From positions 490,481 through 554,480 of the forward strand of contig NZ_RZMY01000018.1 in NCBI RefSeq assembly GCF_003992615.1: a DNA stretch of 64,000 nt, given 5' to 3'. The stretch's first letter is position 1, and each line of letters starts with the position of its first letter. The notes under the pieces are model-generated. The model saw only the letters and a program-made list of their open reading frames with translations, had not been told where the DNA came from and made no database searches. This stretch comes from Flagellimonas beolgyonensis (GTDB taxonomy: Bacteria; Bacteroidota; Bacteroidia; Flavobacteriales; Flavobacteriaceae). Positions 16,307 to 25,200 of this stretch are shown here, piece by piece. Position numbers and translations under genes: made by a program.

Positions 16307-16894
16307 ATGGACAAAGGATACGAAAATGAACGGTTTACCTGTCTGAGCATCAAGATTACGATCGCCAAAAAATATCGAAGGTTCTGTAGGACCCAAGGAA
16401 GGTCCCAATCCATGACCTTACTGTCCATGGTGGAGTTCTTTGAACAAAATGGCATCTCCCCGGATGAGCGGATGCACGAGACAGTGGCCAGCCTTAAATA
16501 TCTGATCAAAAGACGCTTCAATGCCATGGTCGCCATTATGCGAAGTATCGAGAAGGAACAGACCCTACCCACGGTCAGCATGATCCAGGCACTCTTTGAA
16601 CAGGAATTGGAATCCGAGGACGGAGATGGGTGGGAAGGGGATTTCGATTTTTTTGAGGAACAGTTAGCTGAAATCAAAAAGCCTGTCGAACCTGAATTGT
16701 TGGATACAGAGATTACGGTTCCCAAGATTCGATACGATCGATTAAAAGAACAGATGGAAGAACTGAAGCAGGATTTTGTATATGTCCTCGACCATGTGCA
16801 ACCTATTAAGAACCGGTTGGGGAAAGACCATCTCCGTTTGGATCTCCATCCCGGTGCCGTTGAAAAATATCGTACAAAAATCAAAAACCTATAA
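16307..16894 (+). CDS. BfmA/BtgA-family mobilisation protein
   Basis: A 195-aa protein with an N-terminal DNA-binding-like region (SIKITIAKKYRRFCRTQGRSQSMTLLSMVEFF, the pattern of ribbon-helix-helix relaxosome proteins of Bacteroides), an acidic middle, and a C-terminal coiled segment (RLKEQMEELKQDF). Such proteins bind oriT and help the relaxase. The relaxase gene starts 2 bp after its stop. Confidence 0.85.
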   Translation: MDKGYENERFTCLSIKITIAKKYRRFCRTQGRSQSMTLLSMVEFFEQNGISPDERMHETVASLKYLIKRRFNAMVAIMRSIEKEQTLPTVSMIQALFEQELESEDGDGWEGDFDFFEEQLAEIKKPVEPELLDTEITVPKIRYDRLKEQMEELKQDFVYVLDHVQPIKNRLGKDHLRLDLHPGAVEKYRTKIKNL

Positions 16895-16896
16895 GC

Positions 16897-17916
16897 ATGT
16901 ACATCGCCATCACACGCCAACAATTGGGTGACAACCATCGGGGCAGTGCCCGGGATTTTGTCAATTACCTCGGGAAAGAGAACGAGGGGAAGGATCGGGA
17001 AGGTCAAGAACTGTTTTTTAACCAAACGGAAAACAATATTGATGCCGAGCGGGTCATCTCCGAGATCGACGCCAATACATCCAAGTTGGGCAAAAAGGAT
17101 CCCAAGTTCTATTCCATTGTGGTAAGTCCCTCGCAAAGGGAGTTGAACTCTATTGGGAATGACCCCGAGAAACTGAAACAATACACCCGGGAACTCATGA
17201 AGGCGTATGCAGCTTCATTCTATCGGGATAGGGAAGTGACGGTAAGGGATGTGCTGTATTTTGCGAAGTTGGAGCGGGAGCGTACCTATTCCGAAAAGGA
17301 CAGGGAGATTAAAGAAAACCAGGTGTTTGCCAGTAAGATTTTGCAACTCCAACATCAGGTAAGGGCCATCAAAAGGGGAGAGGAGCATGGGGATATTGGT
17401 AAGCTTGAAGAAAAGATCCAAGTTTTGGAAAGGGAAGCCCCGCACAAACAACAGGGCAAACGTATCGTTCCCGGTATGGCCAAGGAAGGTCATCAGAGCC
17501 ATATCCATATTATTGTCAGCCGTAAGGATGTGACCAATTCCCATAGCCTGTCCCCTGGTTCCAAGTACCGGACTTCCGAGACAACCCTCAATGGAGAGAA
17601 AGTGAAACAAGGTTTTGATCGGGATAAGTTCTATCGTGCTGCTGAGGTGACATTCGATAAACAGTTTGGCTACCGCAGGAACTTTGTGGAGACCTACCAT
17701 GCCCGCAACTTATTGGACAAGGATCCCAAACGCTTCTTTTCGGCTCTCTTGGGACTTCCCTCGAATGAACGGCAGGCTGCTAGAAAACTGTTGTTCAAAG
17801 CAGGGGTGAACGTGCCCAGTATACCCACCAACAAGGCTGAACTGGCCTATAAGGCCTTGATGCAATTGAAAAAAGGAATTGGAAAGGCCTTGGAATCGGG
17901 ATCAATCGGAATATAA
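16897..17916 (+). CDS. MobB-type relaxase (DUF5712)
   Basis: A 339-aa relaxase that nicks oriT and leads the strand to the recipient. It opens MYIAITRQQLGDNHRGSARDFVNYLGKE and carries the metal-binding His motif HQSHIHIIVSRKD near residue 203-215. A coiled segment (residues about 140-185) precedes that motif. The family is the Bacteroidota MobB/DUF5712 relaxase; catalytic Tyr candidates lie in the N-terminal 80 residues. It is followed by the coupling-protein gene. Confidence 0.88.
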   Translation: MYIAITRQQLGDNHRGSARDFVNYLGKENEGKDREGQELFFNQTENNIDAERVISEIDANTSKLGKKDPKFYSIVVSPSQRELNSIGNDPEKLKQYTRELMKAYAASFYRDREVTVRDVLYFAKLERERTYSEKDREIKENQVFASKILQLQHQVRAIKRGEEHGDIGKLEEKIQVLEREAPHKQQGKRIVPGMAKEGHQSHIHIIVSRKDVTNSHSLSPGSKYRTSETTLNGEKVKQGFDRDKFYRAAEVTFDKQFGYRRNFVETYHARNLLDKDPKRFFSALLGLPSNERQAARKLLFKAGVNVPSIPTNKAELAYKALMQLKKGIGKALESGSIGI

Positions 17917-17932
17917 AGTGTTGGTTAAGGGA

Positions 17933-19510
17933 ATGGATTGGAAGCTCGTTGTTTTGGGATTGTTGTTGGGAATCTGGATTTCCTATCTCCTCATTCGATT
18001 TGTAAAGTATGGGTTTGTATGTATGGCATCTTTTATTGTAGTGTTGACCTTGATCTTGGGCTTTGTTTGGGATTGGGATTCCTTTTTGAGAGGGGTACTG
18101 AACCTTTGGTTACCCTTGTTGTTTGTTCATGTCATTGTCTATGGTTTAGTGGACTATCATAAGGATGCCATGAAACCATCCAAGGTTTTTGAGGTTCGAT
18201 TTAAGGTCCGGGGCAGGAACCTGGTACTTGGAAATATTCGAAGGGGAGTATCCGTTATGGCCTCGGCGGGCAGTGGAAAGACAGAAAGTGTGATCTATGG
18301 TTTTTTAAGGCACTTCCAAGAGCAAGGGTATTCCGGGGTCATCCATGATTACAAGGATTTTGAGATTACGGAAATGGCTTGGCCCCTATGGACGGATGAA
18401 AAGGTTCCCTTTCGAATTGTTTCCTTTGGTCCCATCTACCATAGGGTCAATCCCATAGCCCCCCGGTACCTTCCCGATGAGGAAAGTGTACACGAGGTGT
18501 CCCGGGTGCTGCTGGAGAACCTGATGGAACACCGGGATTCCGATGAGAACAGTACCTCCCGTTTCTTCAAGGATGCCGCCGAAGGCCTGATCAGTGGACT
18601 TATATGGCGGTTGAAGACCGATTACCCGGATATTTGCACCCTGCCCCATTTGATGGCCCTGTTCCAGCAGTTGGCCACCAAAAGCCTGATCAAGTTTTTA
18701 AGGGGAAACATGACCTCAAGGGCCATGGCGGATGCCTTTATCAGTGGAGTGGGGTCCGAAAGGCAGACCGCAGGGGTGCTCAGTACCTTGGCCAATGCCA
18801 TTAAGAAGATCAGTACCCGGAAACTGTTTATGGTCCTATCGGCAGATGAAATTCCGTTGGATATCAATAACGAACAGCACCCATCGGTCATCACCTTGGT
18901 GAACAACCCCCAAAGGGATGCCTCCCTCTCCCCGGTGATCGCGACCATCATCCACACAATTTCCAAACAAATGGCTCAGCGACACCGAAAACCTTCCTTC
19001 ATGTTGTTGGAGGAAGCATCCACCTTGCGATTGTTGAACATGCACAGGATACCGGCCACCCTGCGTAGCTATGATATTGTCAGTGTCTATGTGCTTCAGG
19101 ACAAGGTCCAGAACGATATGATGTATGGGGAGAAGGCCAGTAAGGCGATACTTTCCAATCTGTCCTATCAGTTCTTTGGAAAGGTCAATGACCCGGATAC
19201 GGCCAAATACTATGAACGCTTTTTTGAGTTGGTAAAGATTCCCACTCGGAGTGTGAGCAAGAGTTCCGGATTGAATTTGGAACATAGGATCACGGAAGGG
19301 GAGAAGGAGGTCTCCAAACGAAGGGCGGAAGTGTTCTTTCGGTTGCGACAGGGGGAGTTTGTAGTGTTTGCGGACGGGAAGGACCGAAAGGTTCGTTTTC
19401 CAAAGCCGGATATTCAAAGGGGGTTGCCCAAGCCATTGAAGATTACCGAGGGGGATTTGGAGCAGCATTATGTAAAAGTGCACCGGGAGGTCCGTTCGAT
19501 TTTTAAATGA
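17933..19510 (+). CDS. Type IV coupling protein (VirD4/TraG-type)
   Basis: About 525 aa from ATG 17933 (MDWKLVVLGLLLG), preceded by the purine-rich TTAAGGGA. The frame opens earlier at 17879 inside the relaxase gene, but that start is less likely. Three N-terminal membrane segments (residues 5-80) are followed by a RecA-like ATPase with Walker A ASAGSGKTES near residue 111 and Walker B SFMLLEEAS near 355. Coupling proteins dock the relaxase-DNA complex to the T4SS. With the relaxase it completes the DNA-processing module. Confidence 0.93.
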   Translation: MDWKLVVLGLLLGIWISYLLIRFVKYGFVCMASFIVVLTLILGFVWDWDSFLRGVLNLWLPLLFVHVIVYGLVDYHKDAMKPSKVFEVRFKVRGRNLVLGNIRRGVSVMASAGSGKTESVIYGFLRHFQEQGYSGVIHDYKDFEITEMAWPLWTDEKVPFRIVSFGPIYHRVNPIAPRYLPDEESVHEVSRVLLENLMEHRDSDENSTSRFFKDAAEGLISGLIWRLKTDYPDICTLPHLMALFQQLATKSLIKFLRGNMTSRAMADAFISGVGSERQTAGVLSTLANAIKKISTRKLFMVLSADEIPLDINNEQHPSVITLVNNPQRDASLSPVIATIIHTISKQMAQRHRKPSFMLLEEASTLRLLNMHRIPATLRSYDIVSVYVLQDKVQNDMMYGEKASKAILSNLSYQFFGKVNDPDTAKYYERFFELVKIPTRSVSKSSGLNLEHRITEGEKEVSKRRAEVFFRLRQGEFVVFADGKDRKVRFPKPDIQRGLPKPLKITEGDLEQHYVKVHREVRSIFK

Positions 19511-19759
19511 ACACGATTGGATAAGTGGACTTGGAATCGATGTGGGTGTTCTTGATTTATGATAAGATGAAGCCAACAAGTAACACGAACATGATTTGGA
19601 TACTTCCAAAGGATACCGGGAAGTGTCCCTTTGAACCCCATCATTTTACCCTAGGTGGATAAGGGTTCATTCCAGCGTTGTTTTCCGTGGTTGTAGCTCC
19701 ATTAATGTTCCTTTCTTGTCGAGCCTATAAAATTATCGGTACAGGGTGTCCCGTATTGG

Positions 19760-20374
19760 TCAGCTATGCGAAATCCTTTCTTCAAATTCGGGGCAGTCCA
19801 GACGAATATCCTCACCGACCAGGTCCTTTTCCAATAGGTTGCAGTAGTCGGTCCCGGCCCGTTTCGTATAAAATTTACAACCATAACAAGTCCTTTGGAC
19901 ACTTAAAATACCATGCCTGTTCAACTTGTAGATCAACTGGCCCAATACATCAAATAGTTGGATCAAATCCTTCGTGGAAAAATCATCCACCTGTTTTTTT
20001 AACGGTTCTGAAAAATCATAGGTCTGGGCAACGATTTCTGTCCCCTTTTCAGAAAGGGACAAGGAATAACTTCGGCTGTCCGAGGATGAAAAGGTTTTGG
20101 TAATCAGGCTTTTTTTGTCCAGCATCCGTACCGCATCGCTGATGGTTGGTTTGGTCACGTTGAATTCCTTGGCCAGATGGCTGACATTGCAAAGCTCCTG
20201 TTTGTGGAAAGCGATGAATATCAGGATTTGGATCTGGATCGGGCTCAGACCGACCAATTTCGCCTTTTCCCATAGCAAGACCTTGAATACTTCTGAAATA
20301 CGTTCCAGACCTGCAACGATCTTACTTGAAATATCCTTCTGCTGTTGTTCTGGATTGAAGGTGCTTTCGTTCAT
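19760..20374 (-). CDS. MarR-family regulator with C-terminal Cys cluster
   Basis: About 204 aa from ATG 20374 (MNESTFNPEQQQ); the open frame extends to a TTG at 20416 but that part overlaps a terminator and operator. Winged helix near residues 40-110 (LSPIQIQILIFIAFH...NVSHLAKEFNVTKPTISDAVRMLDKKSLI). The C-terminus has a Cys cluster CYGCKF...DYCNLL...LDCPEF, a likely zinc or Fe-S site able to sense redox state. A 15-bp palindrome lies directly upstream and again before the secreted-protein and thioredoxin genes, so it probably represses itself and both neighbours. Confidence 0.88.
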   Translation of the reverse strand: MNESTFNPEQQQKDISSKIVAGLERISEVFKVLLWEKAKLVGLSPIQIQILIFIAFHKQELCNVSHLAKEFNVTKPTISDAVRMLDKKSLITKTFSSSDSRSYSLSLSEKGTEIVAQTYDFSEPLKKQVDDFSTKDLIQLFDVLGQLIYKLNRHGILSVQRTCYGCKFYTKRAGTDYCNLLEKDLVGEDIRLDCPEFEERISHS

Positions 20375-20404
20375 AAAAAAACCTGCCGGAGAACATCCGA
20401 CAGG
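20375..20404 (-). terminator. Intrinsic terminator touching the MarR start codon
   Basis: On the minus strand a 9-bp stem (CCTGTCGGA / TCCGGCAGG, one G-U pair, 5-nt loop) is followed by seven T that end immediately before the MarR ATG. It would stop transcripts coming from the DUF2024 gene, while a MarR transcript initiated from the -7 box at 20405-20412 would begin inside the 5' arm and escape it. Confidence 0.75.
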
Positions 20405-20426
20405 CAAAGTTAGCAATCCTAATCAA
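20405..20426 (-). promoter_or_regulatory. MarR promoter and operator copy C
   Basis: The minus strand reads a perfect -7 box TAACTTTG (20412-20405) overlapping the operator-like palindrome seen on the plus strand as GTTAGCAATCCTAAT (20409-20423). It differs by a few bases from the copies at 21449 and 21748. Confidence 0.65.
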
Positions 20427-20427
20427 A

Positions 20428-20691
20428 TTAGGTGCAGTTTTCCATTTCTATGATGGCATAGCCCTTCCTTTCAATGGATAGGGCCATTTCTTCCGTGGCC
20501 GTTTCAATGTGACAGAAACGACAGTGCTGCGTGGCCAAATGATGTGTTGCAAAGGATTTGGTCCTTAGATAATCCCTTCCATAATCCAATACAATCGATT
20601 CATCCGTTACACCACTGGGCACTAGAATGTCAAAGTGCATGGTCTTTCCGTCCCCTCTTTCAATATAGGTATCCCAGACTTCCAGCTGCAT
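20428..20691 (-). CDS. DUF2024 family protein
   Basis: An 87-aa protein from ATG 20691 (a GTG at 20694 is the alternative) with the family pattern MQLEVWDTYIERGDGKTMHFDILVP, HCRFCHIE and the end YAIIEMENC. Function unknown; the CRFC motif and C-terminal Cys suggest metal or thiol chemistry. It starts 4 bp after the secreted-protein gene, so the two form an operon. Confidence 0.88.
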   Translation of the reverse strand: MQLEVWDTYIERGDGKTMHFDILVPSGVTDESIVLDYGRDYLRTKSFATHHLATQHCRFCHIETATEEMALSIERKGYAIIEMENCT

Positions 20692-20695
20692 CACC

Positions 20696-21418
20696 TTATT
20701 TTTTTACGGTGAAGGGAAGGGACAGGTTCCCACTTGCCACACCAAAGACCTCATAGACCCCCAACATGGGCAAATCCCCATTACTTGTGTTCACTTTTAA
20801 GAAGGCAGTGACCCCATCGTATTTGAAATCTGTTCTGTTGTTCATCCGATAGGCCGGTACCACTACCTTGATGGTCCTGTTTTTGGCGGTAACGGGATAG
20901 CCTGGGGAGTCCATGTACATGGGCATGCCCGGATTGGTGGGCGGCAGGACTACGGTTTCATCCGCTTTCTTGAATTGTTTGACCGATAGGCCACCACCCA
21001 CGCGATCATCCTCGACAAGAATGACCCAATGGGGATGCCATACCACACCATCATTGTCATAGAGCCGATCGTTGTTCTCGTCCCATAAAGGGGTGTCATC
21101 AAAATCTGGATGGGATGTTAGTGCAAGGGTAACGATCCCATCAGTGGGGTTGAACCCTACGTCTGAGGAATGTAGTGTGGTGGGGAATACATACCCCAAT
21201 ACCGGTGCCCCGTCCAATTGACCTGCTTTTACCGGTGTTATTTTGCCTGCGGTACCCTTTACCGAGATTTCCCAGACGATGATGCCCAGGTCGGCCTTAT
21301 GGGTTACATTGACCTTGTTGATGTGAAAATCATCGTTGTCATATCCACTTCCCTGGGCTATCGATATTGAGGTCGAGAGGCCTAGGAGAGTTGTCAAAAA
21401 GATACATAGTGGTTTCAT
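20696..21418 (-). CDS. Secreted protein of unknown function
   Basis: A 240-aa protein with a signal peptide (IFLTTLLGLSTSISIAQG). The mature part is beta-rich, with DENNDRLYDNDG resembling a calcium-binding loop and VVWHPHWVILVEDDRVGGGL. I do not recognise a named family. It has its own operator copy about 30 bp upstream and shares an operon with DUF2024. The thiol-redox neighbours suggest an envelope stress role, which is inference. Confidence 0.75.
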   Translation of the reverse strand: MKPLCIFLTTLLGLSTSISIAQGSGYDNDDFHINKVNVTHKADLGIIVWEISVKGTAGKITPVKAGQLDGAPVLGYVFPTTLHSSDVGFNPTDGIVTLALTSHPDFDDTPLWDENNDRLYDNDGVVWHPHWVILVEDDRVGGGLSVKQFKKADETVVLPPTNPGMPMYMDSPGYPVTAKNRTIKVVVPAYRMNNRTDFKYDGVTAFLKVNTSNGDLPMLGVYEVFGVASGNLSLPFTVKK

Positions 21419-21446
21419 AAGACATAATTGAATTAAAATTTAAAAG

Positions 21447-21463
21447 AAAGGAATCCTAACTAT
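21447..21463. promoter_or_regulatory. MarR operator copy A before the secreted-protein gene
   Basis: Plus strand GAAAGGAATCCTAAC at 21446-21460, close to the palindrome GTWAGGAWTCCTWAC. It lies 28-43 bp upstream of the start codon at 21418. A weak TAAATTTT -7-like box follows on the minus strand. Confidence 0.65.
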
Positions 21464-21468
21464 AAAGG

Positions 21469-21702
21469 TCACGACTTGACATCATCCATGGATGCCCCAA
21501 AATTGATATGTAGGACGTTGCCATTGGGAGTGACCAAGGCGGGAACTGATTTTACACCGGCGTTTTCCGCTTCCTGGATCCTATCCCTTTTTTCCCCGAT
21601 ATGCACTACTTCGATTTTGCCCTCCCCAATGAGTTCAATTAGGTCGTGTTCTGCGCTGACACAAACGGGACATCCTGCATGATAAAAAATAGACTTGTTC
21701 AT
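21469..21702 (-). CDS. Thioredoxin-like protein with CPVC active site
   Basis: A 77-aa thioredoxin/glutaredoxin-like protein (MNKSIFYHAGCPVCVSAEHDLIELI) with the redox pair C11 and C14 and the cis-Pro segment SVPALVTPNG. There is no signal peptide, so it is cytosolic. ATG 21702 was chosen because the open frame upstream (to 21741) runs over the promoter. It precedes the secreted protein on the same strand. Confidence 0.85.
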   Translation of the reverse strand: MNKSIFYHAGCPVCVSAEHDLIELIGEGKIEVVHIGEKRDRIQEAENAGVKSVPALVTPNGNVLHINFGASMDDVKS

Positions 21703-21738
21703 TTTTTTAATATTAAAGTTTATGGCACTATTGCCGAT

Positions 21739-21770
21739 CAAATATAGTAAGGAATCCTAACAAAATCAAA
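21739..21770 (-). promoter_or_regulatory. Thioredoxin-like gene promoter with MarR operator copy B
   Basis: Minus strand: TTTG (21770-21767), 20-bp spacer, TATATTTG (21746-21739). The palindrome GTAAGGAATCCTAAC (plus strand 21747-21761) fills most of the spacer, so a bound repressor would block RNA polymerase. This is the clearest of the three copies. Confidence 0.75.
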
Positions 21771-22266
21771 TTTAATTTATTTTATAAGATTGATTCTCCA
21801 CCCTACGTGGTTTAAAATAACGGATGTTAGGTAGGATTATCCAATTTGTCTTTCGTTCGATGGATAGTTTCTTTGGGCGTGCCTCAATGGGACCGGGGCT
21901 TTTCGTTGCAAGGCCACCCTATTTGGGTCAAGGACGAGCTTTCCAATGCAATCCCTCACGCGGCGAAGGAGGAAAAGCAACGGGATGGGACAGGGACTAT
22001 AGCTCAGATTTTCCCTAAGAGGGAAATGAATTATGGTTTGTGTTTCCAGTATAGTTTGGGAATTATAAAAAGATTTTGGAAAACCGTAAATTGAAAAAGA
22101 AAAAATGATGCTCAAAAAAAAAGAAAATGCACCAAATTCAAAAGATGAAACCATGACTTAGCTTTGAACGGGGCCAGTTCATATCCGCTTGAAGGCGTAC
22201 TGAAAAAATAATCATGTTTAATGGTTCAAGTACGATGGGGCGGACTAGGTGAAACCAAATTATAGT
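21771..22266. other. 500-bp intergenic stretch before the helicase fusion
   Basis: No gene is supported. It contains a GC-richer island (21880-21995) unlike its AT-rich surroundings, and a hairpin TTTCCCT/AGGGAAA at 22010-22026 without a T tail. The island may be a fragment left by an earlier insertion or recombination. Confidence 0.4.
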
Positions 22267-25200
22267 ATGCAAAACATCCTGTTTTTAGACATTGAGATCA
22301 ATCCTAAAACCGACACAATAAAAGATTATGGAGCTACTTTTAAGGGACAGGAATTGCATGAACGAAATAGCAATAGACTGGAGCAATGGATAAAGGAGGC
22401 CAAATACATTTGTGGTCATAACATTATCAAACATGATGTTCCAAAGCTAAAAAGTAAGCTAGGAGACGAGATTTTCTTAGGGAAGAAACTTATTGATACC
22501 TTATTATGGTCACCCATTTTATTTGTAAAGCGGCCAAACCATAAGCTTACCAAAGGGTACCATATTGTCAATGCATCGGAAGTCAACAACCCACTCTCGG
22601 ATTGTAAATTGACGGAAGACTACTTGATCAAAGAGTTGAACAGGTTCAATGAATTAAATATAGAGGAGCGAAGTGTATACTATAGCTTGCTAAAGAACGA
22701 TCCCAGCTTTAATGCTTTTTTTGATATGGCTGGTTTTGATGAATCCAAACTAGTTAAAACACACATTGGCCGGTTAATTGGAGAGGGGATATGCTATGGT
22801 GTTGATTTGGATTGTATTTCAAGGCAGTTTCCTGTTGGTCTAGCTTATGTGTTTACCTTACTAAAGTTAGGGGATAACGATGCGGTTTTGCCACCTTGGG
22901 TCAGGCATGAATATCCGGAAACAGAAAAAATATTGAATGACATCCGATTTAACTCTTGTGATGATCCCGGGTGCTCCTATTGTTCGAATAAGTTAAATCC
23001 CAAAAAGGCCCTCTTTGATTTCTTTAATTATAGGGATTTTAGAAAGTTTGAAGAACACAGAATAATTAGTTTACAGGAAGAGGCCGTAAAGGCAGGTTTG
23101 CAAAGAAAATCTTTTGTGGCCGTGTTTCCCACAGGCGGAGGAAAGTCACTGACCTTCCAATTGCCGGCATTGATGCGAGGTGCTTCCACAAGGCATTTGA
23201 CCATTGTCATCTCACCTTTGATATCCCTTATGAAAGATCAGGTCGACAACTTACGAGACCGTTTTGGGATAACCAAGGCGGTTGCAATCAATGGTTTGTT
23301 GTCGCCACTTGAACGTCAGGAGGCATTTGAAATGGTATCTGATGGAAGAGCAGATTTACTGTATTTATCCCCAGAATCCTTAAGATCTCCATCAATTTTT
23401 AGGTTGATATTGACGCGGTCCATAGGCCGGATAGTCATTGATGAGGCCCATTGTTTTTCAAGTTGGGGGCAGGATTTTAGGGTCGATTATCTGTTCATAG
23501 CGGATTTTATAAAAAAAATAGAATCTGAAAAAAATGTATCGCAGATACCGGTGTCATGTTTCACGGCCACTGCAAAGCTTCAGGTAATCAAGGACATCAA
23601 ATTTTATTTCCAAGACCGATTGGGCTTGGAGTTGGACGAGTTCATTACGAATAAAGGGAGGTCCAATCTGTCCTATGAAGTGATCAACGTGGAAGAACCC
23701 GAGCGCAAAATGGGTTATTTGCTACGGGTACTTGAAGATTGTGAAAAGCCGGCAATTGTCTATGCCTCCAGAACTAAACAGGTAGAAAGCGTTTGTGCTT
23801 TGCTAAATGAAGCTGGTTTTAGTTCCACTTTTTTCCATGGAAAACTGGACAAGGATACCAAAAAGACAAACATGGATGCCTTCATGGGGGAGGAGCATGA
23901 AATCATTGTGGCCACTTCAGCTTTTGGGATGGGAGTCGACAAGGATAATGTGAAGACTGTCATCCATTATAATATTTCAGACTCACTCGAAAATTATGTC
24001 CAAGAAGCGGGCAGGGCCGGAAGGGATGAAAAAATCAATGCCAAGTGCTACATATTGTACAGTGAGGAGGATTTGAACAAACATTTCAGTTTGTTACAGC
24101 AGACCAAATTAAACCATAAGGAGATAAAGGATATTTGGAGAGCGATCAAAGGCCAAGCGAAGTTCAGGGACAAAATCAGTCAGTCGGCTTTGGAGATTGC
24201 CAAGAAATCCGGTTGGGACGCAGAGATGTTGGACTTGGAAACGAAAGTAAAGACAGCTATTTCAGCTTTGGAAGACCAAGGGTTCTTGGTAAGGTCCTTA
24301 AATTCACCTCGGGTATTTGCCGATAGCTTACTGGTCAAAAGTTTTGACAGTGGGCAGGAGATCCTTAGAAACAGCAAAAAAATAACAGATCAAGACAAGA
24401 AAGACTGTGGCATCGTTTTAAAACGATTGATCACCGATGGCGAGACCAGGGTGGATTATCTTGCTGATACCACACAGTTGAGCGCGAAAAGGATACAGGA
24501 TGTCATTCGAATGCTAAGGGACCACGCAATATTGGGTGATGCCAAGGATTTGACCGCTTTTTTGAGTTTGGTCCAATCCAAAAATGGTTCAAAAAGAATT
24601 TTGGAGGACCATTTAAAAGTAGAAAAGGGCATACTTGACATTATTAAGGCGAATAAACTGCAAATCCCGTTACGGGAATTGAACCAAAGGCTGTTGGATA
24701 GCGGGGTCGTTGGGTCAAATGTAGCGTTCATAAGAGCCTTGCTGACGTATTGGGACAAAAGGCGATTTGTCAAGAAGAGTAGGAAGGACAAAGAAAAGGA
24801 CATTTATGAAATAGCGTTTATCAAACGGGAAGATCTCATTGAAGATATAAAATGGCGCCACGATCTATCGTTGTCGACATTCGGTTTTCTTGAAAACCTT
24901 GCCGTCAACAACAAAGAACATATAGGAGGCAAGGAAGAAGTGCCAGTCTCCTTCTCCTTACTGGAGTTAAAGGAATCCAACCACTTTATGGGGAACCTGA
25001 TAGAGGAGAACACCAAAAAATACGAAACATGCCTGTTGTTCTTAAACGATATAAAAGCCATATCCTTGGAAGGAGGATTCATGGTTTTTTACAACAAACT
25101 GAACATATCGGACGTGGATACGGGCAAAAGAGTGTTTACTGCGGATAACTACAGCAAAATCAAAGAATTCTATCTACATCGAACGGAGCAGATTCATATT

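Noticed and set aside
15948..16408. Leftward frames before and over the BfmA gene
   Set aside because: Antisense to bfmA or in the presumed oriT region; no domain.
19511..19759. Gap between coupling protein and MarR gene
   Set aside because: Looked for a terminator, a small gene or an att site; none found.
21837..22154. Frames on both strands in the GC-rich island
   Set aside because: They overlap each other, lack domains and do not fit codon use of neighbours.
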